Positions 50,065 to 59,226 are shown, numbered from the stretch's first letter. The stretch is 64,000 nucleotides of DNA from an uncultured Collinsella sp. (GCA_900541855.1 UQLD01000003.1:1-64000), one strand, 5' to 3'. The notes: generated by a model not told the origin, from the letters alone. Numbers and translations are program-made.

Positions 50065-51105
50065 ATGTCTGAGCTCAACCCCGTCCGCATTGCCGTTATC
50101 GGCGCCGGCGCCATGGGCCGCAACCACATCCGCTTTGTCACCGAGGAGCCCGAGGCCGAGCTCGTCGCCATCGCCGACGCCTTTGAGGGCGCCCGCGCCA
50201 CGGCCGAGGCCGCCGGCGTGCCGTTTTACACCGATCCCGCCCAGATGATGGACGAGATCAAGCCCGAGGCCGTCATTATCGCTACCCCCAACGACCTGCA
50301 CCTAGGCGTTGCTCGCGAGGCTGTGAAGCGCAACATCGTGCCGCTGGTCGAAAAGCCGATCTCCAACGATCTCGAGGATGCCCAGGCCTTCGCCGCCGAG
50401 GCCGAAACCGCCGGCGTGCCCGTGCTCGTGGGTCAGCACCGTCGCCACAACCCCTTCGTCAACAAGGCCAAGGAGATCATCGAGTCCGGCGAGCTGGGCA
50501 AGCTCACCGTGTCGAGCTTCCACTACATGATCTATAAGAATGACGAGTATTTCGATGTCGAGTGGCGCCGCAAGAAGGGTGCCGGCCCGATCCTGGTCAA
50601 CCTGGTGCACGACGTCGACCTGCTCCGCTACCTGCTGGGCGAGCCCGTTGCCGTCCAGGGCATGCAGTCCAGCGCCGCCCGCGGTTTTGAGACCGAGGAC
50701 TCCGCCGTGGTCAACGTCCGTTTTGCCGACGGCGCGCTCGCGAGCATGACCATCTCTGACGCCACCGCCAGCCCCTGGAACTGGGAGGCGACCGCTCGCG
50801 AGGATCCGCAGTACCGCCCCTTCGACGCCGACGCCTACTTTATCGGCGGCACCAAGGGCGCCCTTTCGCTGCCCCGCCTGCACCAGTTCTCCTACGACGG
50901 CGCCTCTAACTGGCACAAGCCGCTGCAGATGGAGATTCCGGCCGTCGACCCGGCACTGCCGCACAAGATGCAGCTCAAGCACTTTGTGAAGGTTGTCCGC
51001 CGCGAGGTCGAGCCCGTCGTGACCCCCGCCGATAACGTCAAGACGCTCACGCTTCTCAACGCCATCAAGGAGGCCGCCGAGACCGGCCAGCTCGTTGAGC
51101 TGTAA
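50065..51105 (+). CDS. Gfo/Idh/MocA family oxidoreductase
   Basis: NAD(P)-dependent dehydrogenase of the Gfo/Idh/MocA group (346 aa). The Rossmann loop VIGAGAMGRNHIRF, the catalytic EKPIS and the substrate-binding LVNLVHDVDLLRYLLG are typical. Homologues act on inositols, deoxy-sugars or sugar acids. AAGGAG lies before the ATG. It ends the LysR-linked cluster and is followed by a terminator. Confidence 0.9.
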   Translation: MSELNPVRIAVIGAGAMGRNHIRFVTEEPEAELVAIADAFEGARATAEAAGVPFYTDPAQMMDEIKPEAVIIATPNDLHLGVAREAVKRNIVPLVEKPISNDLEDAQAFAAEAETAGVPVLVGQHRRHNPFVNKAKEIIESGELGKLTVSSFHYMIYKNDEYFDVEWRRKKGAGPILVNLVHDVDLLRYLLGEPVAVQGMQSSAARGFETEDSAVVNVRFADGALASMTISDATASPWNWEATAREDPQYRPFDADAYFIGGTKGALSLPRLHQFSYDGASNWHKPLQMEIPAVDPALPHKMQLKHFVKVVRREVEPVVTPADNVKTLTLLNAIKEAAETGQLVEL

Positions 51106-51177
51106 TGCCTTAAGAGCGGGCCGCGGCAAACTCCCCGCCGAGCGCCTCGGCCCGCCACCAACAAGCCCCTCTTCTTT

Positions 51178-51212
51178 GCCCCGCGAGCAGCCTCCTGCCC
51201 GCGGGGCATTTT
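51178..51212 (+). terminator. Intrinsic terminator after the Gfo/Idh gene
   Basis: GCCCCGCG and CGCGGGGC form an 8-bp stem followed by ATTTT. A second GC-rich stem (GCGGGCCG/CGGCCCGC) lies just before it, at about 51116-51156. Confidence 0.75.
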
Positions 51213-51273
51213 GCTACCTTGCCGATGATTTTTCTGGGGCGGGGGCTATTTTGCACCTCGGCTTGATTCGTTC

Positions 51274-51433
51274 GCCACGAAATGGGCCTATCTACTACGT
51301 TTAACCGACCACCCTTAACCATACGGAATTTCGCGAAATAAAAACCGCAGGTAGACGGCTTGCGTATTTTCGGAAAACCGGGGGATGGTCGACCCATACG
51401 GTTCAAACGTAGTAGATAGACCGTTTTCGTGGC
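51274..51433. repeat. Long stem element (family C) in the spacer before tex
   Basis: Arms 51274-51302 and 51405-51433 match at 26 of 29 positions (CTATCTACTACGTTT is the exact core). The roughly 100-base loop contains further paired CGACCA/TGGTCG and Pyr-rich sequence. It fills most of the 410-base gap between the Gfo/Idh gene and tex. No gene is supported in this gap. Confidence 0.7.
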
Positions 51434-51516
51434 GCGGCCCCAAAAACAGTCTTTTGGGACGGGTGGTATCCTTGGTAGCCCTGTGCTGCAAACGCACCTT
51501 AAACGCAAGGAGTCCC

Positions 51517-53664
51517 ATGGATCTTATCGCCCAGCTCGCCCGCGAGCTCAACCTTAAGGCCGTCAACATCGAGGCAGCCGTCAAGCTCATCGACGAGGGC
51601 AACACCATCCCCTTTATCTCGCGCTACCGCAAAGAAGCCACGGGCGGCATGGACGACGTTGCCCTGCGCGCGCTCGACGAGCGCCTGTCCTACCTGCGCA
51701 ATCTTGAGCAACGTAAAGAGGACGTCATTCTGCTCATCGACGCCCAGGGCAAGCTCACGCCCGAGCTCGAGCAACAGATTCGCGAGGCCACGCAGCTCCA
51801 GCGTGTCGAGGACCTCTACAAGCCCTACCGCAAAAAGCGCATGACCCGCGCGCAGAAGGCCCGCGAGGCAGGCCTGGAGCCACTCGCCAACATGATCATC
51901 ATGCAGGCTTCGGCCAAGGGCAGCGCACTCGACGCCGCCGCGGCATACGTCAACGAGAAAGCCGGCTTCGACACGCCCGAAAAGGCGCTCGCCGGGGCGG
52001 CGGACATCGTGGCCGAGACGGTGGCCGAGGACCCCGAGAACGTCGCCGACCTGCGCGCCTTTACGCAGAACACCGCCGATATCGTCGTCGAAGCCACAGA
52101 CCCCGCCGAGAAGACCCCCTACGAGCCCTACTACAACTTTGACGAGCCGCTGCGCCGTATACCCAACCACCGCGTGCTGGCTATCGACCGCGGCGAGCGC
52201 GAGGGCAAGCTCCGCGTGCGCGTGAACGTCGACGGCGCCGCCGCCACGGCACGCCTCGGCAGCCGTTGGCCCCGACGCCAGGGCGTATTCGCGCCCGTCT
52301 TCGATGCCGCCATCGCCGACGGCTACAAGCGCCTCATGGCCCCCTCGCTGGAGCGCGAGGCCCGCGCCAAACTCACCGTTCGCGCCCAGACCGAGGCCAT
52401 CAACGTCTTTGCCAAGAACCTTGAGGGCTTGCTCTCGGCACGCCCCGTGCGCGGCGCCCGCGTGCTCGCGCTCGATCCGGGCTACCGCACCGGCTGCAAG
52501 GTCGCCGTCATGGACGAGACCGGCAAGCTACTCGACCACGGCGTGGTCTACCCCACCAAGCCGCGCCACGACGTCGCCGGCACCAAGCGCGAGCTTGCCC
52601 GCCTCGTCAAGAAGGACGGCGTCAACACCATCGTCATCGGCAACGGCACCGCCAGCCGCGAGACCGAGGAAGTCGTCTCGGAGTTCATTGCCGAGCAGGC
52701 GCCCAGCCTTCGCTACACCATCGTCAACGAGGCCGGCGCGTCGGTGTACTCCGCCTCCGAGCTCGCCAGCCAGGAATATCCCGACCTGGACGTCACCGTG
52801 CGTGGCGCCATGAGCCTGGGCCGCCGCCTGCAAGACCCACTGGCAGAGCTCGTCAAGATTCCGCCCCAGTCCATCGGCGTTGGCCAATACCAGCACGACC
52901 TTGACCAGGCCGAACTCTCGCGCACCCTGGGCCACGTGGTGGAAGACGTCGTCAACCGCGTGGGCGTCGACGTCAACACCGCGAGCGCGAGCCTGTTGGG
53001 ATACGTATCGGGTATTACGCCGAGCGTGGCCAAAAACATCGTGGCCTACCGCGAGGAAAACGGCGCCTTTACCGATCGCCGCCAGCTTAAGAAGGTCCCC
53101 AAGCTGGGACCCAAGGCATACCTGAACGCCGCGGGTTTCCTGCGCATTAGCGGCGGCAAGAACCCACTCGACGCGACAAGCGTCCACCCCGAGAGCTACG
53201 AGGTAGCCACGGCCGTCCTGGAGCGCGCCGGCGTTGCGGCAAGCGAGCTCAGCCGCGGCGGCGTGCCCGACATCGAGCGCCGCCTGGGCAGTATCTCGGC
53301 GCTGGCAAGCGACCTGGACTGCGGCACCCTAACGCTCATCGACATCGTCAACGAGCTCAAAAAGCCCGGCCGCGACCCGCGCGACGACGCGCCCGAGGTG
53401 GTCTTTAGCCGCTCAGCGCTTTCCATCGACGACCTGGAGCCCGGCATGGAGCTCAAGGGCACGGTGCGCAACGTCGTCGACTTTGGCGCGTTCGTCGACG
53501 TGGGCGTGCACCAGGACGGCCTCGTGCACATCTCCAAGCTGGCTAACCGCTTCGTCAAGCACCCGAGTGATGTCGTGCGCGTCGGCGACACGGTGAAGGT
53601 GTGGGTCGAGAAGGTCGACCGCGACCGCAAGAAGATCTCGCTCACCATGGTGCAGGGGAAGTAG
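51517..53664 (+). CDS. tex: Tex family RNA-binding transcription accessory protein
   Basis: A 715-aa nucleic-acid-binding protein. In order: a helical N-terminal domain (FISRYRKEATGGMDD), a YqgF/RNase H-like domain (ARVLALDPGYRTGCKVAVMD), helix-hairpin-helix repeats (VGVDVNTASASLLGYVSGI), and a C-terminal S1 domain (LKGTVRNVVDFGAFVDVGVHQDGLVHISKLA). The start is the ATG at 51517 with CAAGGAG upstream; the open frame reaching 51385 crosses the palindrome and is not coding. In other bacteria Tex affects transcription and toxin expression. Confidence 0.94.
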   Translation: MDLIAQLARELNLKAVNIEAAVKLIDEGNTIPFISRYRKEATGGMDDVALRALDERLSYLRNLEQRKEDVILLIDAQGKLTPELEQQIREATQLQRVEDLYKPYRKKRMTRAQKAREAGLEPLANMIIMQASAKGSALDAAAAYVNEKAGFDTPEKALAGAADIVAETVAEDPENVADLRAFTQNTADIVVEATDPAEKTPYEPYYNFDEPLRRIPNHRVLAIDRGEREGKLRVRVNVDGAAATARLGSRWPRRQGVFAPVFDAAIADGYKRLMAPSLEREARAKLTVRAQTEAINVFAKNLEGLLSARPVRGARVLALDPGYRTGCKVAVMDETGKLLDHGVVYPTKPRHDVAGTKRELARLVKKDGVNTIVIGNGTASRETEEVVSEFIAEQAPSLRYTIVNEAGASVYSASELASQEYPDLDVTVRGAMSLGRRLQDPLAELVKIPPQSIGVGQYQHDLDQAELSRTLGHVVEDVVNRVGVDVNTASASLLGYVSGITPSVAKNIVAYREENGAFTDRRQLKKVPKLGPKAYLNAAGFLRISGGKNPLDATSVHPESYEVATAVLERAGVAASELSRGGVPDIERRLGSISALASDLDCGTLTLIDIVNELKKPGRDPRDDAPEVVFSRSALSIDDLEPGMELKGTVRNVVDFGAFVDVGVHQDGLVHISKLANRFVKHPSDVVRVGDTVKVWVEKVDRDRKKISLTMVQGK

Positions 53665-53691
53665 ACCGCAAAAGCAAGGGTCCCCCCTCTC

Positions 53692-53871
53692 GCGACGTGC
53701 AAAATCGCGAGTATTCTGCAATTTCCGCCGTTCCGAACGCCCCACAGAGACAATAACGCCAAAAACAGCCCCCGTTTTAGCGACATTAGAGCCAGAACGG
53801 GGGCTGTTCCGTGCTTCACCCAACTGGTAAAAGCCTTTACCTTGCTGAATACTCTCAATTTTGCACGGCGC
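53692..53871. repeat. Nested palindrome after tex (family C)
   Basis: Outer arms of about 28 bases (GTGCAAAATCGCGAGTATTC and the partner near 53844-53871; 24 of 28 match) enclose the terminator stem at 53764-53808. The 380-base gap from tex to the aldolase gene holds this element and the next one, and no gene. Confidence 0.7.
53764..53808. terminator. Terminator-like stem after tex
   Basis: AACAGCCCCCGTT and AACGGGGGCTGTT, a perfect 13-bp stem with a 19-base loop. The T run is weak on both sides. Confidence 0.5.
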
Positions 53872-53944
53872 AGGCAGGGGCACCTTTGTCCACGGCAGGA
53901 TATGGAAGCCTATCGCCAACCTACCGGCAAGCTCGTGCCGGCAG

Positions 53945-54014
53945 CCCCGGCCTTTCCTTTGCCTAGCACGACCCTCGCGAAGCGCGTGAGCGATAGGGAA
54001 AGGAAAGGTCGGGG
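53945..54014. repeat. Long stem element (family C) before the aldolase gene end
   Basis: CCCCGGCCTTTCCTTT pairs with AAAGGAAAGGTCGGGG (15 of 16), and CTCGCG/CGCGTGAG pairs inside. It lies 31 bases from the end of the minus-strand aldolase gene. Confidence 0.65.
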
Positions 54015-54045
54015 CGAACAGCCCGCGGCGTAGCCAGTGTTCGCG

Positions 54046-54750
54046 TTACGGCAGGATATGGAAGCCCAAAGCGGCGATATCCTTGGCAAAGCCGCGCACG
54101 GTGTCGAGCGAGACCTCGTACGGGTCGCGACCGATGTTCTTGCGCTTGGCCAGAATGCTGTTGGGCACCGTAATGATCTGGCAACCGCAGGCTTCTGCCT
54201 GGTAAATATTGATAAGCTCGCGCGTGGACGCCCACAGGACCTCGCAGTTGGGCTTGGCGGCGGCCTTCTTGACCGACTCCGTCATAAACGGAATGGGATC
54301 GACGCCGGTGTCGGCGATGCGGCCGGCAAAGAGCGAGATGATGGACGGCGTCTCGGTGTCAACGGCCTCGACCATCTCATCGACCTGCGTAGGCGTAAAG
54401 ATAGTAGTGACGTTGACCTTGATGCCGTCGGCGGAAAGCTTGCGGACCAGCTCGGCGGTGGACTCGCCCTTGGTAGTCACGCACGGAATCTTGACGTAGA
54501 CGTTCTCGGCCCAGGTAGCGATCTCGCGGGCCTCGACCTCCATGGTCTCGACGTCGTCGGCAAAGACCTCAAACGAGACGGATACATCGGTGATGTGGGC
54601 CAGGACCTCCTTGGCAAACGCGCGGTAATCCGTCACGCCGCCCTTCTTCATAAGGGACGGGTTGGTAGTGAAACCCTGAACGTTGCCGTTCTCGTACATG
54701 TCGAGCATGCCCTCGAGGTTTGCACCGTCAGCGAACACCTTGATTGCCAT
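54046..54750 (-). CDS. Transaldolase/fructose-6-phosphate aldolase family protein
   Basis: A class I aldolase of the small transaldolase type (234 aa). It has FADGANLEGM with the N-terminal Asp, GFTTNPSLMKKGG, and YVKIPCVTT with the Schiff-base Lys. Length matches the FSA/TalC group rather than the long TalB enzymes. It either moves a dihydroxyacetone unit in the pentose phosphate route or cleaves fructose-6-phosphate; the sequence does not decide. I start it at the ATG at 54750, which gives the family N-terminus MAIKVFADGAN. Confidence 0.88.
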   Translation of the reverse strand: MAIKVFADGANLEGMLDMYENGNVQGFTTNPSLMKKGGVTDYRAFAKEVLAHITDVSVSFEVFADDVETMEVEAREIATWAENVYVKIPCVTTKGESTAELVRKLSADGIKVNVTTIFTPTQVDEMVEAVDTETPSIISLFAGRIADTGVDPIPFMTESVKKAAAKPNCEVLWASTRELINIYQAEACGCQIITVPNSILAKRKNIGRDPYEVSLDTVRGFAKDIAALGFHILP

Positions 54751-54943
54751 CTGCCTGATTCCTTTCGTTAGCATACGGCCGATAAACTGCTAAACACTTT
54801 ACCTACGTTTATCAAGGCGTGAGCTGCGGTTTTTTATCTTCTCGGCGAACGGTATAAACACCTCAGTGTTTGGATTGATAAATCGATTGCGCATGCAAAA
54901 GCAAAGAGTCACAGTTTGAGCAAACGTCAGAACGCGGGATTCA

Positions 54944-55771
54944 TTAGATGAGGCCGAAATGCTGCATCGCTGTGACGGTACCGTCGTGTGCGACATCGTC
55001 GGTCACGTAGTCGGCGACCGCCTTGACCTCGGGCATGGCGTTGCCCATGGCGACAGCCGTCTCGACCGCAGCGAGCATGCCCAGGTCGTTACCAGAATCG
55101 CCAAAGCCAAAGGTGCGCGCATTTCCCTCACGGCCCAGATACGCCAGCGCTCGCGCCACGCCCACGCCCTTGTCAATGCCCTTGGGGCTCAGCTCGCGAT
55201 TCTGACCACCGGTGTTGCACAGCTCAAACTCGCGATCGATAAAGCCGTCATCGTTGGCTACGCGAGCCAGGTAGCTCGCGACGATGCACACCTTGCCCAC
55301 GCGCAGACGGCCGTCGACGCGCATTTCCTCGGTGCTGTGCACCACAGAAGTGCCGATCAGAGACGACTGCTCAACACCCGCGGGTTCCAGGGCAAAAGTA
55401 GCCACGTTGGTCTCGAAAAAGGCCTCAATCCCTGCCGCGGCCATACGGCGCGCAAGCTCCTCGATAACGTCCTCGTCAAAGCAGTCCTCATGCACCACGC
55501 GGCCCTCGACCTCGAGCGTCGCTCCCGCCATGGCAACGACACCCGCCGGGTTCAGCGCGCGCAGGCCATCGGCAATCAGCCACAAGGGACGACCCGTGCA
55601 GATAAATGCCTGGTGTCCCGCGTCGCGCAGACGATGAAACGCCTCGACGACCGCCTGCGAGGGGTGAACCGCCGAAAAGTCCTTGTCGGTCATGTTGTCG
55701 GGATCGAACGACGTCAGCGTGCCGTCCACGTCAAAAAAGAGCACGGCGAAATCGGGGCACGCATCAATCAT
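54944..55771 (-). CDS. HAD superfamily phosphatase, Cof-type
   Basis: A cytoplasmic Cof-like sugar or nucleotide phosphatase (275 aa). Motif I is FFDVDGTL (Asp14/Asp16), motif II is ICTGRP, the motif III lysine lies in SPKGIDKG, and motif IV is FGFGDSGNDLGML. The cap domain lies between II and III. GAAAGG precedes the ATG at 55771; the frame to 55807 is unsupported. Substrates of this family are broad. Confidence 0.92.
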   Translation of the reverse strand: MIDACPDFAVLFFDVDGTLTSFDPDNMTDKDFSAVHPSQAVVEAFHRLRDAGHQAFICTGRPLWLIADGLRALNPAGVVAMAGATLEVEGRVVHEDCFDEDVIEELARRMAAAGIEAFFETNVATFALEPAGVEQSSLIGTSVVHSTEEMRVDGRLRVGKVCIVASYLARVANDDGFIDREFELCNTGGQNRELSPKGIDKGVGVARALAYLGREGNARTFGFGDSGNDLGMLAAVETAVAMGNAMPEVKAVADYVTDDVAHDGTVTAMQHFGLI

Positions 55772-55846
55772 ATGGGTTCCTTTCGGGGGCGAGAGTAAAC
55801 GAAGCATCCATCATATAATGGAGCGACGCAACCAGAGAGGTCACCC

Positions 55847-58414
55847 ATGGAATTTTATGCAAGCTGCCCCGAGGGCTTTGAGTCCGCACTCGCCGACGAG
55901 CTTAAACGGCTCGGGCTTTCGCATGTCCGCCGCCTAAAGGGCCGCGCTACGTTTGAGGGCGAGCTCGAAGAAGGCTATCGAGCATGCCTGTGGTCGCGCC
56001 TGGCCAGCCGCGTGTTCGTGGTGCTCGGGCGCTTTGAGGCGCAGGATGCCGACGAGCTGTACGACGGCGTGTACGACATTGCCTGGGAGAACATTGTCCG
56101 TCCGCACGCCACCATCGCCATCACCGCCCGCGGCGTGACCGAGCAGCTGCGCAACACGCGCTTCTCGGCCCTGCGCGCCAAGGACGCGCTGTGCGACCGT
56201 CTGGCCGAGACCACGGGCCGTCGTGCCGACGTCGATGCCGCCGATCCCGACGTTCACCTGCTGCTTTCGCTGCGTCAGCGCCGCGCAAGCATTAGCCTGG
56301 ACCTTTCGGGCGACCCGCTGTTCAAACGCCTGCCGCCCGCAGCGACCCGTGCCGGCGAGGGCGCGCACGTGCTGCGCCCCGACTACGCCGCCCTGGTGCT
56401 GGCGCAGGCCGGCTGGACCGCACTGTGCGAGCGCGAGCTGACGGCCGATGATTACGAGAACGAAGCCCTTCCCACGCTGGTCGACGCCTCGTGCGCCGGC
56501 GGCGGTCTGCTGCTGGAGGCAGTGAATATCCTGTCCGACCGCGCCCCGGGCGCCGCACGCGAGCGCTGGGGCTTTGAGGGCTGGCAGCTGCACGACGCCG
56601 CTCTGTGGGAGCAGTTGCTTGCCGAGGCACGCGAGCGCGAGACGGCAGCACGCGAGCGCCAGGCACGCATCGTGGCCGCGGATGTTGACCCCGCCGCCCG
56701 CAAGACTGCCGAGCGCATGGTTAAGTGCGCCGGCTACAAGCGCTTTGTCGATTTTTGCGCCGCCAAGTCCGCAACCGTACTGGACCACGCGGGCGCCGTC
56801 GCCGGCGCCGCCGTGGTCGCAGACACCACCGAGACCCCGCTTTCGCTCATGCACGACGCCATGACGCTGGTCGGTGAGCTGCGCCGCGCGCCCGAGCTTG
56901 CCGCGGCGTCGGTCGCCGCACTCACCCGCGACGGATTGCTGGCCCGCGCGCTCCACGCCGAGCCCGAGCGCTCGATTGCCGTCATGCCCAATAACGAGGA
57001 GGCGACCGTCGAAGTCTGGCCTTCGCTCGACCACGCCGCCACAGCGTTTGAGGCTTCGGCCAGTGCGGATGCCGAGGCCGAGGTCACGGATACCGACGAA
57101 GTCAACGACAAAGCCGCCGACACCCCCATGCCCGAGCCTGCCGCCATGCTCGACCTGGGCGACGGCAAGCCGCTGCCCGTGCTCATCCCCGAGTCGGAGC
57201 AGTTCGCCAACCGCCTGCGCAAGAATGCCCGTCTGCGCCGCAAGTGGGCCAAGCGCGAGGGCGTGAGCTGCTACCGCGTCTACGATGCCGACCTACCCGA
57301 TTACTCCGCCGCCATCGACCTGTACGAGGGCTGCCCGCAGACGCCGGGCCGCTGGCTCGTCATCGCCGAATACGCCGCGCCCAAAACTATCGACCCCGCA
57401 CTGGCCCAAGCCCGCATGCTCGACATTTTGGCTATCGCGCCGCGCATCCTGGATGTCCCCGCCGAGCACGTGCACGCCAAGGCCCGCATGCGTTCGCGCG
57501 GCGGCTCGCAGTACGGCAAGCAGGGCGCCGGCAAGGGCGGCTCGGGCGAGCGCGCCAACATCGCGCGCCGCCGTCTGCCGCTCATCGAAGAGGGCGGCCT
57601 CACCTTTGCCGTCAACTTTGACGACTACCTGGACGTCGGTATCTTCCTGGATCACCGCGTCACCCGCAACCTGGTGCGCGAGCACGCCAAGCAGGCGCGC
57701 CGCTTCCTCAATCTGTTCGCCTACACCGGCACTGCCACCTGCTACGCGGCCGATGGCGGCGTCGAGGAGACCGTGACAGTCGACCTCTCGAACACCTATC
57801 TGGACTGGGCCGAGCGCAACATGCGCCAGAACGGCTTTGTGGGCCCGCAGCATCATTTTGTGCGCGACGACGTGCTCGCCTGGATTCGCGACCAGCGCCA
57901 AACGCGCAACCGCTGGGACCTGATTTTTGTCGACCCGCCCACGTTCTCGAACTCGTCCAAGATGGGCCGTCGCACCTGGGATGTCCAGCGCGACCACGTT
58001 GAGCTGTTGGCCGGCGTGTCGCGCCTGCTCACGCAGGGCGGCCATGCCATCTTTAGCTGCAACCTACGTGGCTTCCGCCCCGAGACGCGCAAGCTTGCCC
58101 GCGCGGGCGTTGTATTGGATGACATCACGGCGCAGACCATCCCCGAGGACTTCGCGCGCAACCAGAAGGTGCACCACTGCTATATCGTGCGCCGCCTGCC
58201 CATCGAGGACGCCATGGCAGAGGTCGGCTTTAGCGCCGAGGAAATTGCCGAGCGCGTCGAGGAGCTGCGCAACCCCGAGGCCCGCAAGCCTCGCGCGGCA
58301 GCACCCGCACGCGCGCAGGCCGGCAACGGCAAGTCCAACTTTACCGGCAAACCCGCCTCCGCCAGCAAGCCCAAAAAGAAGAAGTTCTACGCCAGCAAGC
58401 CCAAGGGCAAATAA
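55847..58414 (+). CDS. RlmKL-type 23S rRNA methyltransferase with degenerate RlmL half
   Basis: A fusion of THUMP, RlmL (m2G2445) and RlmK (m7G2069) domains, 855 aa. The THUMP region is in the first 160 or so residues. In the RlmL half the SAM loop reads DASCAGGG (about 212-219) where active enzymes have DPxCGSGT. The NPPY catalytic motif is absent; the equivalent place reads VVADTTETPLSLMHD (about 325-340). A low-complexity acidic linker follows (about 405-440). The RlmK half is intact: NLFAYTGTATCYA (about 621) and VDPPTFSNSSKMGR (about 695). The C-terminal tail is basic. I infer that only the N7 methylation is retained. THUMP probably still guides binding. Confidence 0.88.
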   Translation: MEFYASCPEGFESALADELKRLGLSHVRRLKGRATFEGELEEGYRACLWSRLASRVFVVLGRFEAQDADELYDGVYDIAWENIVRPHATIAITARGVTEQLRNTRFSALRAKDALCDRLAETTGRRADVDAADPDVHLLLSLRQRRASISLDLSGDPLFKRLPPAATRAGEGAHVLRPDYAALVLAQAGWTALCERELTADDYENEALPTLVDASCAGGGLLLEAVNILSDRAPGAARERWGFEGWQLHDAALWEQLLAEARERETAARERQARIVAADVDPAARKTAERMVKCAGYKRFVDFCAAKSATVLDHAGAVAGAAVVADTTETPLSLMHDAMTLVGELRRAPELAAASVAALTRDGLLARALHAEPERSIAVMPNNEEATVEVWPSLDHAATAFEASASADAEAEVTDTDEVNDKAADTPMPEPAAMLDLGDGKPLPVLIPESEQFANRLRKNARLRRKWAKREGVSCYRVYDADLPDYSAAIDLYEGCPQTPGRWLVIAEYAAPKTIDPALAQARMLDILAIAPRILDVPAEHVHAKARMRSRGGSQYGKQGAGKGGSGERANIARRRLPLIEEGGLTFAVNFDDYLDVGIFLDHRVTRNLVREHAKQARRFLNLFAYTGTATCYAADGGVEETVTVDLSNTYLDWAERNMRQNGFVGPQHHFVRDDVLAWIRDQRQTRNRWDLIFVDPPTFSNSSKMGRRTWDVQRDHVELLAGVSRLLTQGGHAIFSCNLRGFRPETRKLARAGVVLDDITAQTIPEDFARNQKVHHCYIVRRLPIEDAMAEVGFSAEEIAERVEELRNPEARKPRAAAPARAQAGNGKSNFTGKPASASKPKKKKFYASKPKGK

Positions 58415-58419
58415 ACAAC

Positions 58420-58483
58420 GTTGCGGTGGAATAGTTCCTAAAAAGCCTGGTAAAGGACCAAACAGGAACTATTTCACCGCAAC
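58420..58483. repeat. Long stem element (family C) between convergent rlmKL and kdpE
   Basis: GTTGCGGTGGAATAGTTCCT and AGGAACTATTTCACCGCAAC pair at 19 of 20 positions around a 24-base loop. It begins 6 bases after the rlmKL stop, at the meeting point of convergent genes, and may act as a terminator although T runs are weak. Confidence 0.75.
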
Positions 58484-58508
58484 TCATATTGGGATGGCGG
58501 ATGCCGAC

Positions 58509-59222
58509 CTATCCCTGGATGACCAATCGGTAACCAATACCCACGTGCGTCTGGATATAGCGCGGATGCGCGGGGTCGGACTCGATCTTCTTGCGCAGCG
58601 TGCCCATAAAGACGCGCAGGCTCGCCAGGTCGCTCTTAGTTGCCGTGCCCCAAATCTCGTGCAGGATAAACTGGTGCGTCAGTACCTTGTCGGCGTTATG
58701 CGCCAGCAGGCACAGGAGCTTATACTCGATCGGCGTCAGATGCAGTTCCTCGCCATCCATCGTGGCGATGCCGGCATCAAAATCGATATGCAGCTCGCCG
58801 GTATCGAACGAGCCCTCGGAGACAACGCCGCCCGTTTGCGCATACGAAAGGCGCCTGAGCGTCGTGCGAATGCGCGCGAGCAGCTCCTCGACCGAAAACG
58901 GCTTGGTCAGATAGTCGTCGGCACCGGCATCGAGCGCGCGGATTTTGTCCGCGTCCTCGCTGCGCGCCGAGACCACGATAATCGGCATGCCCGACCATGC
59001 GCGCACCGACTCCACCACCTTGACGCCGTCCATATCGGGCAGGCCCAGATCGAGCAGCACAATGCTCGGCGTCTGCGACGAGGCGGCGGCGATAGCGGCA
59101 TGGGCGGTCTCCACAGCCATATGGCGCAAGCCGTGAGCCTCGAGCGCGGCAACAATAAGATTGCGGACGGCGGGGTCGTCCTCAACGACCAAGATGAGCG
59201 GTTTTACGGCAGAGTTCGGCAC
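58509..59222 (-). CDS. kdpE: OmpR-family response regulator, KdpE-like
   Basis: Two-domain regulator (237 aa): receiver with VVEDD, phospho-acceptor Asp58 in LLDLGLPDMDG and Lys in TKPF; then an OmpR-type winged helix (LTPIEYKLLCLLAHNADKVLTHQFILHEIWG). GTG at 59222 is the start, with GGAG overlapping the kdpD stop codon, so the pair is translationally coupled. KdpE controls potassium transport. The nearby transporter is Kup, not KdpFABC. Confidence 0.9.
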   Translation of the reverse strand: MPNSAVKPLILVVEDDPAVRNLIVAALEAHGLRHMAVETAHAAIAAASSQTPSIVLLDLGLPDMDGVKVVESVRAWSGMPIIVVSARSEDADKIRALDAGADDYLTKPFSVEELLARIRTTLRRLSYAQTGGVVSEGSFDTGELHIDFDAGIATMDGEELHLTPIEYKLLCLLAHNADKVLTHQFILHEIWGTATKSDLASLRVFMGTLRKKIESDPAHPRYIQTHVGIGYRLVIQG

Positions 59223-59226
59223 AGCG

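Noticed and set aside
53965..54235. ORF over the 3' end of the aldolase gene in another frame
   Set aside because: Overlaps the C-terminal coding part of the aldolase and the palindrome; no support.
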